Positions 29,501 through 36,867 of a stretch of DNA of 37,724 nt are shown here, piece after piece. Origin of the DNA: Ravibacter sp964559125 (GTDB taxonomy: Bacteria > Bacteroidota > Bacteroidia > Cytophagales > Spirosomataceae); contig CAZLGW010000046.1 of the NCBI GenBank assembly GCA_964559125.1, positions 1-37,724 of the forward strand, in the 5' to 3' direction. The position numbers and the translations under genes were made by a program. Below the pieces are notes generated by a model that saw only the letters and a list, made by a program, of their open reading frames with translations, made no database searches and was not told the DNA's origin. Position 1 is the first letter of the stretch, and the number at the start of each line of letters is the position of its first letter.

Positions 29501-31384
29501 ACCATAGGCTACAACCACTTCGTAACTTTTGAAGGAAATCTTTCCGTGACGCGTACTGCTTCAGGGAGTACGGAGATCTTTAAAAATGATGGGAGCTTGG
29601 AAGGGGATTTCAGCTATACCAACCAGGCGGGAGGCGCTACAACTATCGGTAAGAGCGGTGATATTGTGCCAATTAGCGGTAAAGTCGATATGATGGTTAA
29701 CTATCCGGGGCCAGGAAGCGGCCCGGGTTTTAATCTCTACGGCCTGGATAACTCGGGAGGCGACGCTGGCGGCGAAATAGATATCAGCAACCCCGGGGCT
29801 TTCAATATTATCGATAACAACCTGGCTGTAAGTTCTTTTGGGCTGACGGACAAGCACGGAGGTGACAGTAACCTGGGGGATAATATTATTTCGGGGGCTT
29901 TTACTTATTCCGATGCAAGCGGAAGTGGGGGGGTGTTATACAGTTATGGTAATACTTTCGAAGGTACGGCCAATTATTCCTTTAATGGAAATGGCATCAG
30001 CCATTTTTACGAGAGCCATATTAACGGGGCAAATGGGAATGTATATAAAGATGATGCTACTTTCGTCAGGGCAGGGACCGGTGCAGTAAATATTGCGTAT
30101 AACCATGCTTCAGAGTTTCATAAAAATCTTACCTTCAATACTTCAGCAGGGTTAGGTTTCCTTAATCCGGTTCGGTTTGCAGGGGATAACGATGGTACAA
30201 TCCAGCAATTGGGTTCGCAATCACTTCAACTGCCGGGGCTTATCATCGATAAAAGCAATGACGCACGCCTGTTGCTCGATAGCCCCGTTAATATCTCCGG
30301 TACGGTAAGCTTTGTAAACGGGTATATACAGACCTCGGAAAGCAGCCCGTTGGTCTTCAGGGCAGGATCCTCTCATTCGGGAGCAAGCAACGACAGCCAT
30401 GTGCTGGGGCCGGTACATAAAATAGGCAACACCGCCTTTACATTTCCTACGGGTTCGGGCGGGAAGCTGTTTACCGCTGCGATCAGCGCCCCCCTCCCTT
30501 CGAATCTAAACGACCGGTTCAGTGCCGAATATCTTCCAAGGAATCCTGGCTTAGATGGTTTTGATACAAATATAAAGGCCGGTTCGCTGGTAAAAGTATT
30601 CGACGGAGGTTATTGGGACATCCAGAGAAGGGAAGGTACCACCAGCAATGCTACCGTCACATTGGGATATAATTTCCCGGCAGGATACATCAGCGATCCG
30701 GACAAGCTTTCGGTAGCGCATTGGGGCGGTGGGGAATGGAATGACCTGGGTAACGATGGAGAAAATCCGGGAGACAACAATGTGGGAACGGTAGGTACTG
30801 CAGCGCCTGTTACCGGGTTCAGTCCCTTCACTCTTGCCAGTACCGACGAGAACAACCCACTGCCGGTGAGGCTTGCAGAGTTTTCGGCGGCAAAAGAAAA
30901 CCAGGCCGTAGTGCTTCAATGGATTACCACCGAAGAGGTCAATGCTGACTATTTCGAGCTCGAACACAGCCCCGATGCAAGATCCTGGAGAGCAATGACC
31001 CGGTTATCTGCCAAAGGAGCAGGCAGGTATACCTATACCGACGGCAATCCTTTTTCCGGGAATAACTATTACCGGCTCAGAATAACAGATTTAGACGGAA
31101 GCTTTGCATACAGTGATATACGTACCGTTAATACCGGCTCATCCTATTCTAACCTGGCGGTATATCCCAATCCGGCCGTCGATTACATCTTTGTTTCACC
31201 CTCCTCTACTCTTTCTTTCAGCAATTTAGAGCTGTTCGATATCTCCGGCAGGAAAGTTGTCGGGTATTCTGAAAGCCTGAACGGCAGGCTCGATGTACGC
31301 AACCTGCCTTCGGGAGTGTATTTCGTGAAAATTACATACGATAACTATACTGTAGAATCACAAAGACTGGTCATTAGCAGATAG
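26540..31384 (+). CDS. Very large repeat-containing secreted surface protein with type IX secretion sorting domain
   Basis: The frame gives 1614 residues, 34 of them undetermined because of the N gap. A signal peptide (LLVWLLIMVSNLAISQ) leads into a single short module (about 21-100, TWKGNTSSAWGDATNWDPAS). One divergent repeat follows, then tandem repeats of about 197 residues starting at the KHGGDS motif at residues 281, 478, 675, 908 and 1105, the last partial. Each repeat contains AFTYSDASG, SHFYESH, NHFVTFEGNLSVTRT and GFNLYGLDNSGG; the regular beta/turn pattern suggests a beta-helix or beta-solenoid. After about 1180 comes a unique region (to about 1440), a PVRLAEFSAAKENQAVVLQW module, and a C-terminal type IX sorting domain (YPNPAVDYIFVSP to SQRLVISR). 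It should be exported and anchored on the surface, probably as an adhesin or matrix protein. Its true length is uncertain. Confidence 0.88.
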   Translation: MKNYTRLLVWLLIMVSNLAISQTWKGNTSSAWGDATNWDPASVPGVSSTVTIPGDLEDEDKSWPALSGPVNIANLNLEDGSRLNLNGQKITASGYMRITGAIIENSGELLTQGNSNSFISSSEFGGDLVVEITGNILATFDEKDGNTYEGNVTFKLGSGGAVNISAASRSLFKGDLTIERTVSGATNILTSDAATSTAVKGDFSYKNHAGGSTTIGGTANKAILEKAINIDIEIANNPAFTLRRLDNSGGAGGGTISVKTPGVFTITDNMLSLTGFTLTGKHGGDSNLGNNTISGAFTYSDASGSSGALHSYGNTFEGTVDFSFNGNSISHFYESHINNPIKGNLYRGDASFTTGSAASLTIGYNHFVTFEGNLSVTRTASGSTEIFKNDGSLDGDFSYTNQAGGATTIGKSGDIVPIGGKVDMSVSYPGSGSGPGFNLYGLDNSGGDAGGEIDISNPGAFNIVGNNLAVSSFGLTDKHGGDSNLGNNIISGAFTYSDASGSPGVLHSYGNTFEGTVDFSFNGNSISHFYESHINNPIKGNLYRGDASFTTGSAASLTIGYNHFVTFEGNLSVTRTVSGVTEIFKNDGSVEGDFSYTNEVGGATTIGMSGEIVPIGGKVDILTDLTGGGSNPGFNLYGLDNSGGETDGEIDIKKAGTFNIIGNNLAVSSFGLTGKHGGDSDLGDNIISGAFTYSDASGSPGVLHSYGNTFEGTADFSFNGNAISHFYESHDKGATGNVYNGNASFTTGSTASLYIGYNHFVTFEGNLSVTRTXXXXXXXXXXXXXXXXXXXXXXXXXXXXXXXXXXTRTASGSTEIFKNDGSLDGDFSYTNQAGGATTIGKSGDIVPIGGKVDMSVSYPGSGSGPGFNLYGLDNSGGDAGGEIDIKKAGTFNIIGNNLAVSSFGLTDKHGGDSNLGNNIISGAFTYSDASGSSGVLYSYGNTFEGTADFSFNGNNISHFYESHINNPIKGNLYRGDASFTTGSAASLTIGYNHFVTFEGNLSVTRTASGSTEIFKNDGSLEGDFSYTNQAGGATTIGKSGDIVPISGKVDMMVNYPGPGSGPGFNLYGLDNSGGDAGGEIDISNPGAFNIIDNNLAVSSFGLTDKHGGDSNLGDNIISGAFTYSDASGSGGVLYSYGNTFEGTANYSFNGNGISHFYESHINGANGNVYKDDATFVRAGTGAVNIAYNHASEFHKNLTFNTSAGLGFLNPVRFAGDNDGTIQQLGSQSLQLPGLIIDKSNDARLLLDSPVNISGTVSFVNGYIQTSESSPLVFRAGSSHSGASNDSHVLGPVHKIGNTAFTFPTGSGGKLFTAAISAPLPSNLNDRFSAEYLPRNPGLDGFDTNIKAGSLVKVFDGGYWDIQRREGTTSNATVTLGYNFPAGYISDPDKLSVAHWGGGEWNDLGNDGENPGDNNVGTVGTAAPVTGFSPFTLASTDENNPLPVRLAEFSAAKENQAVVLQWITTEEVNADYFELEHSPDARSWRAMTRLSAKGAGRYTYTDGNPFSGNNYYRLRITDLDGSFAYSDIRTVNTGSSYSNLAVYPNPAVDYIFVSPSSTLSFSNLELFDISGRKVVGYSESLNGRLDVRNLPSGVYFVKITYDNYTVESQRLVISR
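27380..30060 (+). repeat. Tandem 591-bp coding repeats inside the surface protein
   Basis: Repeats begin (at the AAG codon of KHGG) at 27380, 27971, 28562, 29261 and 29852. Intervals are 591, 591, 699 (including the N gap) and 591 bp. The third unit lacks one codon near 28740, so its expected length is 588; 699 minus 111 gives exactly 588. Long stretches are identical between units at the DNA level, for example 214 bp at 27666-27879 and 28956-29169. Confidence 0.9.
28856..28955. other. Assembly gap of 100 N within the repeat array
   Basis: Exactly 100 N replace sequence in the third/fourth repeat. Both flanks end in the same 11 bases, TGACGCGTACT (28845-28855 and 28956-28966), so the 100 N is probably a placeholder. 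The frame is kept across the gap. Confidence 0.98.
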
Positions 31385-31411
31385 AACGTAATATATCCAC
31401 ACCCCCAATCG

Positions 31412-31448
31412 GCCTGCTTTCGTTCTTAACAGAAAGCAGGCTTTTTTT
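31412..31448 (+). terminator. Rho-independent terminator of the repeat-protein gene
   Basis: GCCTGCTTTC (31412-31421) pairs perfectly with GAAAGCAGGC (31432-31441) across a 10-base loop and is followed by seven T (31442-31448). It lies 27 bases after the stop codon and before the convergent symporter gene. Confidence 0.9.
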
Positions 31449-31461
31449 ACGCCTTGTATGC

Positions 31462-32328
31462 CTATGTTCCCTGCGTCGACTTTTGGTTGACGATATACCC
31501 GAAAATACCGGCTGTGAAAAACATGAGGATGCTGTAAATGGCCGGGGGGACGGACATAACCGAATTGCCGAGTACGGTAAGCGCTATGAAAATCGCCAGT
31601 GTACCGTTGTGAATCCCGATCTCCATGCCGATGGCGATAGCCTGGCGTTTTTCAATATTGAACAATTTCGGGATAAAGTAGCCGCCGAGCAGGCTCACCA
31701 GGTTGAAAGAAAGTGCGGCCAGCCCGATTTGTGCAAAATATTGGGTCAGGACCTCTTTATCCTTGACGATAGCGGCCACGATCACCAGGACAAGCAGGAT
31801 AGCGGAAGCCGTCTTTACGGGTTTACGGAGCTTTTCAGAAAAAGACGGTCTATACCTGTGAAGGATCATTCCTATTGCTACGGGTATCAGGACGATTGCA
31901 AACACCGAGATAATCTTGCTGAAAGGCATGGCAATGGCCTGGGATGCGCCGAGAAAATAGTCCATGGATAAGCCCACGATAAAGGGCAGGGAAAACAGCG
32001 TCAGTACGCTATTGATAGCTGTCAGCGTGATGTTAAGGGCAACATCGCCATTGGCAAGATGGCTGAAAAGATTGGCGGTAGGTCCTCCGGGGGAAGCCGC
32101 CAGCAGCATGAGACCAACGGCCAGTTCGGGAGAGAGAGAAAATGATTTGGCGATCAGGAATGCGCCTGCAGGCAGAATTGCCATCTGGCACAGCAATCCT
32201 ACAAATACTGCTTTCGGGTAACGCACAACGCGCGTAAAGTCGGCGATGGTAAGCGATAAGCCCAGGCCGAGCATGATGATACCCAGGGCCAGGGGTAAGA
32301 TGACGGTAGAGAGTACACTTTCCTGCAT
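31462..32328 (-). CDS. Bile acid:sodium symporter-family (BASS/SLC10) transporter
   Basis: The 288-residue protein has the 9-10 hydrophobic segments of the BASS family. Sodium-site and substrate-site landmarks are the loop LLAASPGGPTANLFSHLANG and the crossing helix region MEIGIHNGTLAIFIALTV, with GxE and GIHN-type residues expected in this family. Bacterial members mostly carry organic anions such as pantoate, pyruvate or glycolate rather than bile acids, so the substrate is open. The gene converges with the repeat-protein gene, with a plus-strand terminator between them. The next gene upstream on the same strand is a CBS-domain protein 218 bases away. Confidence 0.9.
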   Translation of the reverse strand: MQESVLSTVILPLALGIIMLGLGLSLTIADFTRVVRYPKAVFVGLLCQMAILPAGAFLIAKSFSLSPELAVGLMLLAASPGGPTANLFSHLANGDVALNITLTAINSVLTLFSLPFIVGLSMDYFLGASQAIAMPFSKIISVFAIVLIPVAIGMILHRYRPSFSEKLRKPVKTASAILLVLVIVAAIVKDKEVLTQYFAQIGLAALSFNLVSLLGGYFIPKLFNIEKRQAIAIGMEIGIHNGTLAIFIALTVLGNSVMSVPPAIYSILMFFTAGIFGYIVNQKSTQGT

Positions 32329-32470
32329 AGTGGAAATTTTTAAGACGGATCAGTGATTTTTCTTTGATAAGTTCAAGTTTGTCTTATTATACTTGAATTT
32401 GATCAGAAGGACTACGTAATGCTGTTTAGCGCTCTACTTTTTGGCTCCTGATACCCATTGCCCGAGGCCC

Positions 32471-32510
32471 AAAAAACAAGAAAGAAGGTCACCAAGGGTA
32501 ACCTCCTTTC
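32471..32510 (-). terminator. Rho-independent terminator of the CBS-domain gene
   Basis: On the minus strand a 14-bp stem (arms 32497-32510 and 32480-32493, GAAAGGAGGTTACC against GGTGACCTTCTTTC, two non-Watson-Crick positions) with a 3-base loop is followed by TTGTTTTTTG (32470-32479). It is 36 bases after the CBS gene stop codon. Confidence 0.8.
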
Positions 32511-32546
32511 GGAATTCTCTATTACTATGAAATCTTGGCTTCCGGA

Positions 32547-32966
32547 TCAGTATTGTTCCAGAAGGTATTTGATAATATCGGTGGTGGTCACAATCCCGAC
32601 CAGGCTTCCGTTATCGTCAACCACGGGTAGGGCGTGAAATTCTTCCTGTGCGAATATTTCGGCGACATCTTTTACGGTAGCGTCGATTTTTACCAGGCGG
32701 GGCTTGGCGGTCATTACCTGGGAAACGGAGAGCATGGTCAGTACAGCTTCGTCCGCTCCTTCCTGGTTTTCGAACAGTGAACCGAATGTCAGGCGGTTTA
32801 TATCAGTCCGGCTGATGATACCTGCCACCTCTTTGCCGTCTACAACGGGAATGTGGCGGATCTTATGCTTTTTCAGGGTATCGACTACATCAGAGAGTTC
32901 ATCGTTCAGGTTGACAGTCTGTACGTTATGAGTCATTATAGCCGATATTGGTTCTCTGCGTTTCAT
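32547..32966 (-). CDS. Two-CBS-domain protein
   Basis: The 139-residue protein is a stand-alone CBS pair (Bateman module). CBS1 is about residues 8-62 (IMTHNVQTVNLNDELSDVVD to VAGIISRTDINRL), and CBS2 about 80-136 (VMTAKPRLVKIDATVKDVAE to GIVTTTDIIKYLL). Such modules bind adenosine nucleotides such as AMP, ATP or SAM and regulate a partner; alone, they may act as an energy sensor in the cytoplasm. No effector domain is fused. The gene has its own -7 box, tandem palindromes upstream and its own terminator, so it looks like an independently controlled single-gene unit. Confidence 0.92.
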   Translation of the reverse strand: MKRREPISAIMTHNVQTVNLNDELSDVVDTLKKHKIRHIPVVDGKEVAGIISRTDINRLTFGSLFENQEGADEAVLTMLSVSQVMTAKPRLVKIDATVKDVAEIFAQEEFHALPVVDDNGSLVGIVTTTDIIKYLLEQY

Positions 32967-32996
32967 GGTTGCAGTATTATGTTTAATTGTATGTTA

Positions 32997-33004
32997 CAAA
33001 ACTA
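32997..33004 (-). promoter_or_regulatory. Candidate -7 box of the CBS-domain gene
   Basis: TAGTTTTG on the minus strand matches TAnnTTTG exactly and lies 31 bases before the start codon. No clear -33 TTTG is found 19-21 bases upstream, which would fit an activator-dependent promoter; the palindromes at 33027-33060 are placed for this. Confidence 0.4.
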
Positions 33005-33026
33005 AGTAGCTTAAAAGGATTGGATT

Positions 33027-33060
33027 ATGACTAAAGTCATGAATGGGGAAAACTTTAGTC
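33027..33060. promoter_or_regulatory. Tandem palindromic operator upstream of the CBS-domain gene
   Basis: ATGACTAAAGTCAT (33027-33040) is a perfect 14-bp palindrome. AACTTTAGTC (33051-33060) is a second copy of its core with one mismatch. The centres are 22 bp apart, two helical turns, and the nearer site lies about 30 bases upstream of the -7 box, a usual position for an activator. The regulator is unknown; an FNR/CRP-like dimer is one guess. Confidence 0.4.
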
Positions 33061-33085
33061 GTAGAAGTCCTTTTATGGTGCGGGG

Positions 33086-33174
33086 ACACAGAGAGCCACA
33101 GAGGAAAAGAGAGGACCACAGAGAGTTAGCGTGTGACGGCTCTGTGGCTCTCTGTGTAACCTCTGTGGTCCTCT
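33086..33174. repeat. Interleaved CACAGAG-type inverted repeats
   Basis: The 303-base gap between the CBS and symporter genes holds no gene. ACACAGAGAGCCACAGAG (33086-33103) is the exact inverse complement of 33140-33157, and AGAGGACCACAGAG (33110-33123) of 33161-33174. The order A B A' B' is interleaved, so both stems can form together only as a pseudoknot. I recall similar CTCTGTGG repeats between genes of many bacteria. Confidence 0.7.
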
Positions 33175-33217
33175 GTGTAATTCAATTTAGATAGTCGCCA
33201 CAGGCTACAGAATAAGG

Positions 33218-33263
33218 CTTCGGGACTGCAAGTCCCGAAGAGCATCGGGTCCCGAAGAGCATC
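33218..33263. repeat. CTTCGGGACT hairpin followed by a direct repeat, after the symporter gene
   Basis: CTTCGGGACT (33218-33227) pairs perfectly with AGTCCCGAAG (33231-33240). TCCCGAAGAGCATC occurs at 33233-33246 and again at 33250-33263. On the minus strand it follows the symporter stop by 30 bases and could end transcription, but the T-tract is weak. It more likely derives from a dispersed repeat family. Confidence 0.5.
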
Positions 33264-33269
33264 AGGGCG

Positions 33270-34463
33270 TCATTCCGTTTCTTCCGGGGGGAAGAATTCG
33301 TTTTCGCTTTTTGCGACGACGATCGTGGCCACCGCATTTCCGATAATATTGGTAATCGCCCGCGCTTCGCTCATAAATTTATCGACGCCCAGCAGAAAGG
33401 CAAGCCCTTCTATCGGGATCTTCGGGAAGGCGGTCAGCGTGGAGGCCAGTACGATGAAGCCGCTGCCGGTGACGCCGGCAGCGCCGTTGGAGGTGATCAT
33501 CAGGATACCGAGAATACCTGCCAGCTCCCAAAAGGTAAGGTGCACATCGTATAGCTGGGCAATAAACAGGACTGCCATCGACAGGTAGATCGAGGTGCCG
33601 TCGAGGTTGAATGAGTATCCGGTCGGGACCACAAGGCCCACGACGGATCTGCTGCACCCCATTTTCTGGAGCTTCTCCATGATAGAAGGCAGGGCAGATT
33701 CTGAAGAGGATGTAGCAAATACCAGCAAAAGCTCTTCCTTGATGGACTTCAGAAAGGTCACGATACTCAGGCTGAAATATCGCATGATGCCACCCAGTAC
33801 CAGGAATATGAAAATAGCCATGGTAGCGTAGACGCTTAACATCAATTTTCCCAGCGGGATAAGAGTCTGCAGCCCGAAATTGCCAACGGCATAGGCAATC
33901 CCCCCAAAAGCCCCCAGCGGGGCCAGGTACATCACCCAGCGTAAGAGCTTGAACACAACTTTAGAAAAGCGTGCCAGGTGATGCACGATGGTTTCTCTCT
34001 GCGGGATCCGGTTGACGATGATGCCGCAAAGCATAGCGGCCGCAAGCACCTGGAGGGTAAAGTTGGATTTGAAAAAATTCCACCAACTGAATTTTTCGCT
34101 GGTGGTGCCGGTGAACTTTGAAGCATCCTGAGCAGCGAGGCCCTCCATATCGATTTTGCCCGGTTCGGCAAAATAGGCTACTAAAATACCCAAAATAAGG
34201 GCGATAGTCGTCACTACTTCGAAATAGATGACGGCCTTTAAGCCCAGTCTCCCCACTTTTTTCAGGTTCCCGGCAGTGCTCATCCCCAACACGATCGTAC
34301 TAAAGATAATCGGGCCGATAAAGAGTTTGATGATGTCGATGAAGGTCCTCCCGACAATGTCCATTTTTACACCGATCGACGGGTAAAAATGACCGAGCAA
34401 AACCCCTGAAACAATAGCCAGAAGTACCAGGAAGGCGAGATTTGAAAATATTTTTTTTAGCAC
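33270..34463 (-). CDS. Dicarboxylate/amino acid:cation symporter (DAACS, DctA/GltP-like)
   Basis: This 397-residue member of SLC1 has FATSSSESALPSIMEKL (re-entrant hairpin 1), VPTGYSFNLDGTSIYLS (the NMDGT-equivalent) and EARAITNIIGNAVATI in the last core helix. Hairpin 2 is MITSNGAAGVTGSGF, closer to the classical glutamate/C4-dicarboxylate carriers than the equivalent SKGVAGIPRA of the paralogue at 10432-11802. Length is in the short, canonical range. It should import C4-dicarboxylates or acidic amino acids with H+ or Na+. It starts 72 bases downstream of the RhaT-type gene on the same strand, so the two may share a transcript. Confidence 0.93.
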   Translation of the reverse strand: MLKKIFSNLAFLVLLAIVSGVLLGHFYPSIGVKMDIVGRTFIDIIKLFIGPIIFSTIVLGMSTAGNLKKVGRLGLKAVIYFEVVTTIALILGILVAYFAEPGKIDMEGLAAQDASKFTGTTSEKFSWWNFFKSNFTLQVLAAAMLCGIIVNRIPQRETIVHHLARFSKVVFKLLRWVMYLAPLGAFGGIAYAVGNFGLQTLIPLGKLMLSVYATMAIFIFLVLGGIMRYFSLSIVTFLKSIKEELLLVFATSSSESALPSIMEKLQKMGCSRSVVGLVVPTGYSFNLDGTSIYLSMAVLFIAQLYDVHLTFWELAGILGILMITSNGAAGVTGSGFIVLASTLTAFPKIPIEGLAFLLGVDKFMSEARAITNIIGNAVATIVVAKSENEFFPPEETE

Positions 34464-34535
34464 AATAAAGAGCGATCGCTAAAGGTATACGGGATTGCGA
34501 CCCCAAAAGAAGGGAAAAAATCCGAAACGCCGGGG

Positions 34536-35615
34536 CTATTCCTTTAAATAATTGCCGTATCCTACGATCAGAACGGAGACTAAAATAGTGACGATTCCCC
34601 AGATGATCGTGCGTAGTGTTTTGCGTTTCACTCCCTTCCACTCATTCAGAAGCAGCCCCCAGCTATTGGCTGTAAGTATGATAAAAGCCATGTGGAGTAT
34701 CCACGAGCTGGCGCCGTTTCCAAGCTTGCTTTCTCCCATTCCGTAGAAGAAGAACTGCATGAACCAGGTAGTACCGGCGATTGCGGAAAAGACGTAATTG
34801 GATAGCAGCGGGGTTTTTGAGTCTGTATAGTCGCCGAAGCTCCTGTTTTTGATGTTCAACCCCACGCACCAGATCAGGTTGGTAGTGAGCCCTCCCAGCA
34901 GGATCACGATATAAGTGACATTATTCTGGAATAAAAATTCTCCTTTACCCGGGTTAACCAGTTTCCATGCCTCATTGGCTTCTTCGGCCATTACTTTGCC
35001 CGCATCGATCCCGAAGGCAAAGCATGCGCTTAGGATACCTGAGATAATAGCGACCGTGAGCCCCACCCCGATTTTATACTCGGAATCAACGCCTCCCGAT
35101 TCGCTTTGTTTGAGGTCCTTGTCTTTCATTCCGCCGGCTTTACCGCAGAGCACGATGCCGATCAGGCAAACGAAAAGCCCGAGCAGCACCATTTGCCCCC
35201 ATTCGTTGCTTACCAGGTCGCCGATCGAGTCTTTGCCGGGAAAAGGGTTGTACTGGTAGTAAAAGGAAGGGACAAGCGCGCCGAAGACCGAAGTCAGTCC
35301 CAGGATGATCGAGCTCCCGAGTGCAACGCCCAGGTAACGGACTCCCAGGCCGTAGGTCAACCCTCCGATGCCCCACAATACCCCGAAGAAGTAGGTAAGC
35401 CGGAGGATACCACCGTTGGTGTGGCGTATGATCTCCATATAGTCCGGGATCGTAAGCCATGCGGATAAAAAAGGTACGATCAGCCACGAGAAAATCCCTC
35501 CTACCAGCCAATAAGATTCCCAGGACCACTGCTTTACTTTTTTATACGGTATGTAGAAACTACCGGAGGCAAAACCGCCTATGAAGTGAAAAACTACTCC
35601 GAGTAAAGCTTGCAT
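34536..35615 (-). CDS. rhaT: L-rhamnose/proton symporter (RhaT family)
   Basis: The 359-residue protein starts at the ATG at 35613-35615 (MQALLGVVFHFIGGFASGSF); the frame is open to 35723, but those residues are not family-like and overlap the divergent gene. It has ten hydrophobic segments and RhaT-type motifs: FIGGFASGSFYIPYKKVKQW, GVLWGIGGLTYGLGVRYLG and a C-terminal SWGLLLNEWKGV. Length is close to that of the E. coli transporter (344). It should import L-rhamnose with H+; no rhamnose catabolic gene lies in the window, so the sugar specificity is inferred from family alone. It is divergent from the aminotransferase gene and shares a 75-base intergenic region with it. Confidence 0.88.
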   Translation of the reverse strand: MQALLGVVFHFIGGFASGSFYIPYKKVKQWSWESYWLVGGIFSWLIVPFLSAWLTIPDYMEIIRHTNGGILRLTYFFGVLWGIGGLTYGLGVRYLGVALGSSIILGLTSVFGALVPSFYYQYNPFPGKDSIGDLVSNEWGQMVLLGLFVCLIGIVLCGKAGGMKDKDLKQSESGGVDSEYKIGVGLTVAIISGILSACFAFGIDAGKVMAEEANEAWKLVNPGKGEFLFQNNVTYIVILLGGLTTNLIWCVGLNIKNRSFGDYTDSKTPLLSNYVFSAIAGTTWFMQFFFYGMGESKLGNGASSWILHMAFIILTANSWGLLLNEWKGVKRKTLRTIIWGIVTILVSVLIVGYGNYLKE

Positions 35616-35653
35616 GCAATAAAGGTTAAGGATGTGCCGGGATAAAATTTGCA

Positions 35654-35661
35654 CAAAGATA
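35654..35661 (-). promoter_or_regulatory. Candidate -7 box of the rhaT-like gene
   Basis: TATCTTTG on the minus strand matches TAnnTTTG exactly, with a TTTA about 22 bases upstream as a poor -33 element. It lies 38 bases before the start codon and within the divergent intergenic region. Confidence 0.4.
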
Positions 35662-35690
35662 GCTAACTTGCGCACTTTGAATGTAAAGCG

Positions 35691-36863
35691 ATGATTATTG
35701 AACCTGCCCAACGGGCAAAACAAGCTACGGAGTATTACTTTTCAGTTAAATTGGGGGAAGTAAGGAAGCTCGTGGCCGAAGGTCATGATGTAATTAACCT
35801 GGGAATAGGAAACCCGGATATGGAACCTTCGCTGGCCACTTTAAACGCTATCAGGCAATCGGTAGGCAATGCCGCGGCACATGGTTATCAGCCTTATACC
35901 GGCCTGCCTGCTTTTAAGGAAGCCATTGCACAATTCTATCGTGAGACTTACGGGGTAGCGCTCGACCCGGTAAAGGAAATATTACCCCTTATAGGTTCCA
36001 AGGAGGGGATAACCCATATTTCGCTTACATTCCTGGATCCCGGCGATGAGGTTCTCGTACCGGAGCTGGGCTACCCGACTTACCGGGCGGTATCGCAAAT
36101 GGTAGGAGGCGTGGTAAAGGAATACCCTTTACTGGAAACGTCGGGATGGCAGCCGGATTGGGAGGCTATGGATGCCCTGGTTACGCCCAGGACAAAAATC
36201 CTCTGGATGAACTATCCTCACATGCCTACCGGGGCGCCGGCTACACGCGAGCTTTTTGAGCGGGCCGTTGACTTTGCAAAAAGAAACCGCGTGCTGATAT
36301 GCCACGATAATCCGTACAGCCTTATCCTGAATAAAAAGGAGCCGATCAGCCTGCTGTCGGTGGAGGGAGCAAAGGAAGTGGCGATAGAGTTGAATTCAAT
36401 GAGCAAGTCGCATAACATGGCCGGGTGGCGGCTGGGCTGGCTGGCCGGGAGTGAATCCTATGTCAGTACCATTCTCAGGATCAAGACAAACATCGATTCA
36501 GGCATATTCAAGTCGCTCCAGGAAGCGGGGGCTGCGGCGCTGGCCAATTCAAAGGAATGGCATGCCGAAAGAAATTCCGTATATCACGGCCGGCTGGAAG
36601 CCGCCGAAGCATTGCTGAGCGCCCTTGGTTGTACATGGGACGACAGCCAGGAAGGCATGTTCCTCTGGGGCAGGCTCCCGGCAGGTTCTCCCGATGCGGA
36701 AGCAGTGATCGACGACCTGCTTTACCATAAGCATATCTTCCTGGCTCCGGGATTTATCTTCGGGGAGAAAGGGAGGAGGTACGTGCGGATCTCGCTTTGT
36801 ACGCCGAAAGAGCGGATATGGGAAGCAGTTGAAAGAATTACCGGGAATAATAAAAAGAAGTAA
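35691..36863 (+). CDS. Class I/II PLP-dependent aminotransferase (aromatic pathway type)
   Basis: The 390-residue enzyme has the fold-type I aminotransferase landmarks: GIGNPDMEPS near the N-terminus, GYQPYTGLPAFKEAI, the GSKEGITHISLTFLDPGD segment, ILWMNYPHMPTGAPAT, the HDNPYSLI motif with the PLP-ring Asp, and the Schiff-base lysine in NSMSKSHNMAGWRLG. A late Arg (GRRYVRISLC) binds the substrate carboxylate. It lies four bases before a prephenate dehydrogenase gene, a pairing common in Bacteroidota aromatic operons, where the enzyme would transaminate phenylpyruvate or 4-hydroxyphenylpyruvate. The motif NYPHMPTG has His where most relatives have Asn-Pro, so specificity is uncertain; aspartate or LL-diaminopimelate aminotransferase activity is possible. 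Confidence 0.88.
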   Translation: MIIEPAQRAKQATEYYFSVKLGEVRKLVAEGHDVINLGIGNPDMEPSLATLNAIRQSVGNAAAHGYQPYTGLPAFKEAIAQFYRETYGVALDPVKEILPLIGSKEGITHISLTFLDPGDEVLVPELGYPTYRAVSQMVGGVVKEYPLLETSGWQPDWEAMDALVTPRTKILWMNYPHMPTGAPATRELFERAVDFAKRNRVLICHDNPYSLILNKKEPISLLSVEGAKEVAIELNSMSKSHNMAGWRLGWLAGSESYVSTILRIKTNIDSGIFKSLQEAGAAALANSKEWHAERNSVYHGRLEAAEALLSALGCTWDDSQEGMFLWGRLPAGSPDAEAVIDDLLYHKHIFLAPGFIFGEKGRRYVRISLCTPKERIWEAVERITGNNKKK

Positions 36864-36867
36864 GCGC

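Noticed and set aside
27380..30060. Regular repeats considered as a CRISPR array or non-coding satellite
   Set aside because: Repeat units are 591 bp, in frame and coding throughout, with no short repeat/spacer pattern.
34471..34480. AGCGATCGCT palindrome before the DAACS gene, like a HIP1 site
   Set aside because: A single short palindrome outside cyanobacteria, with no spacing or repetition to support a function.
35616..35723. N-terminal extension of the RhaT-like protein from 35723
   Set aside because: It overlaps the divergent aminotransferase gene and the -7 box; family similarity begins at the ATG at 35615.
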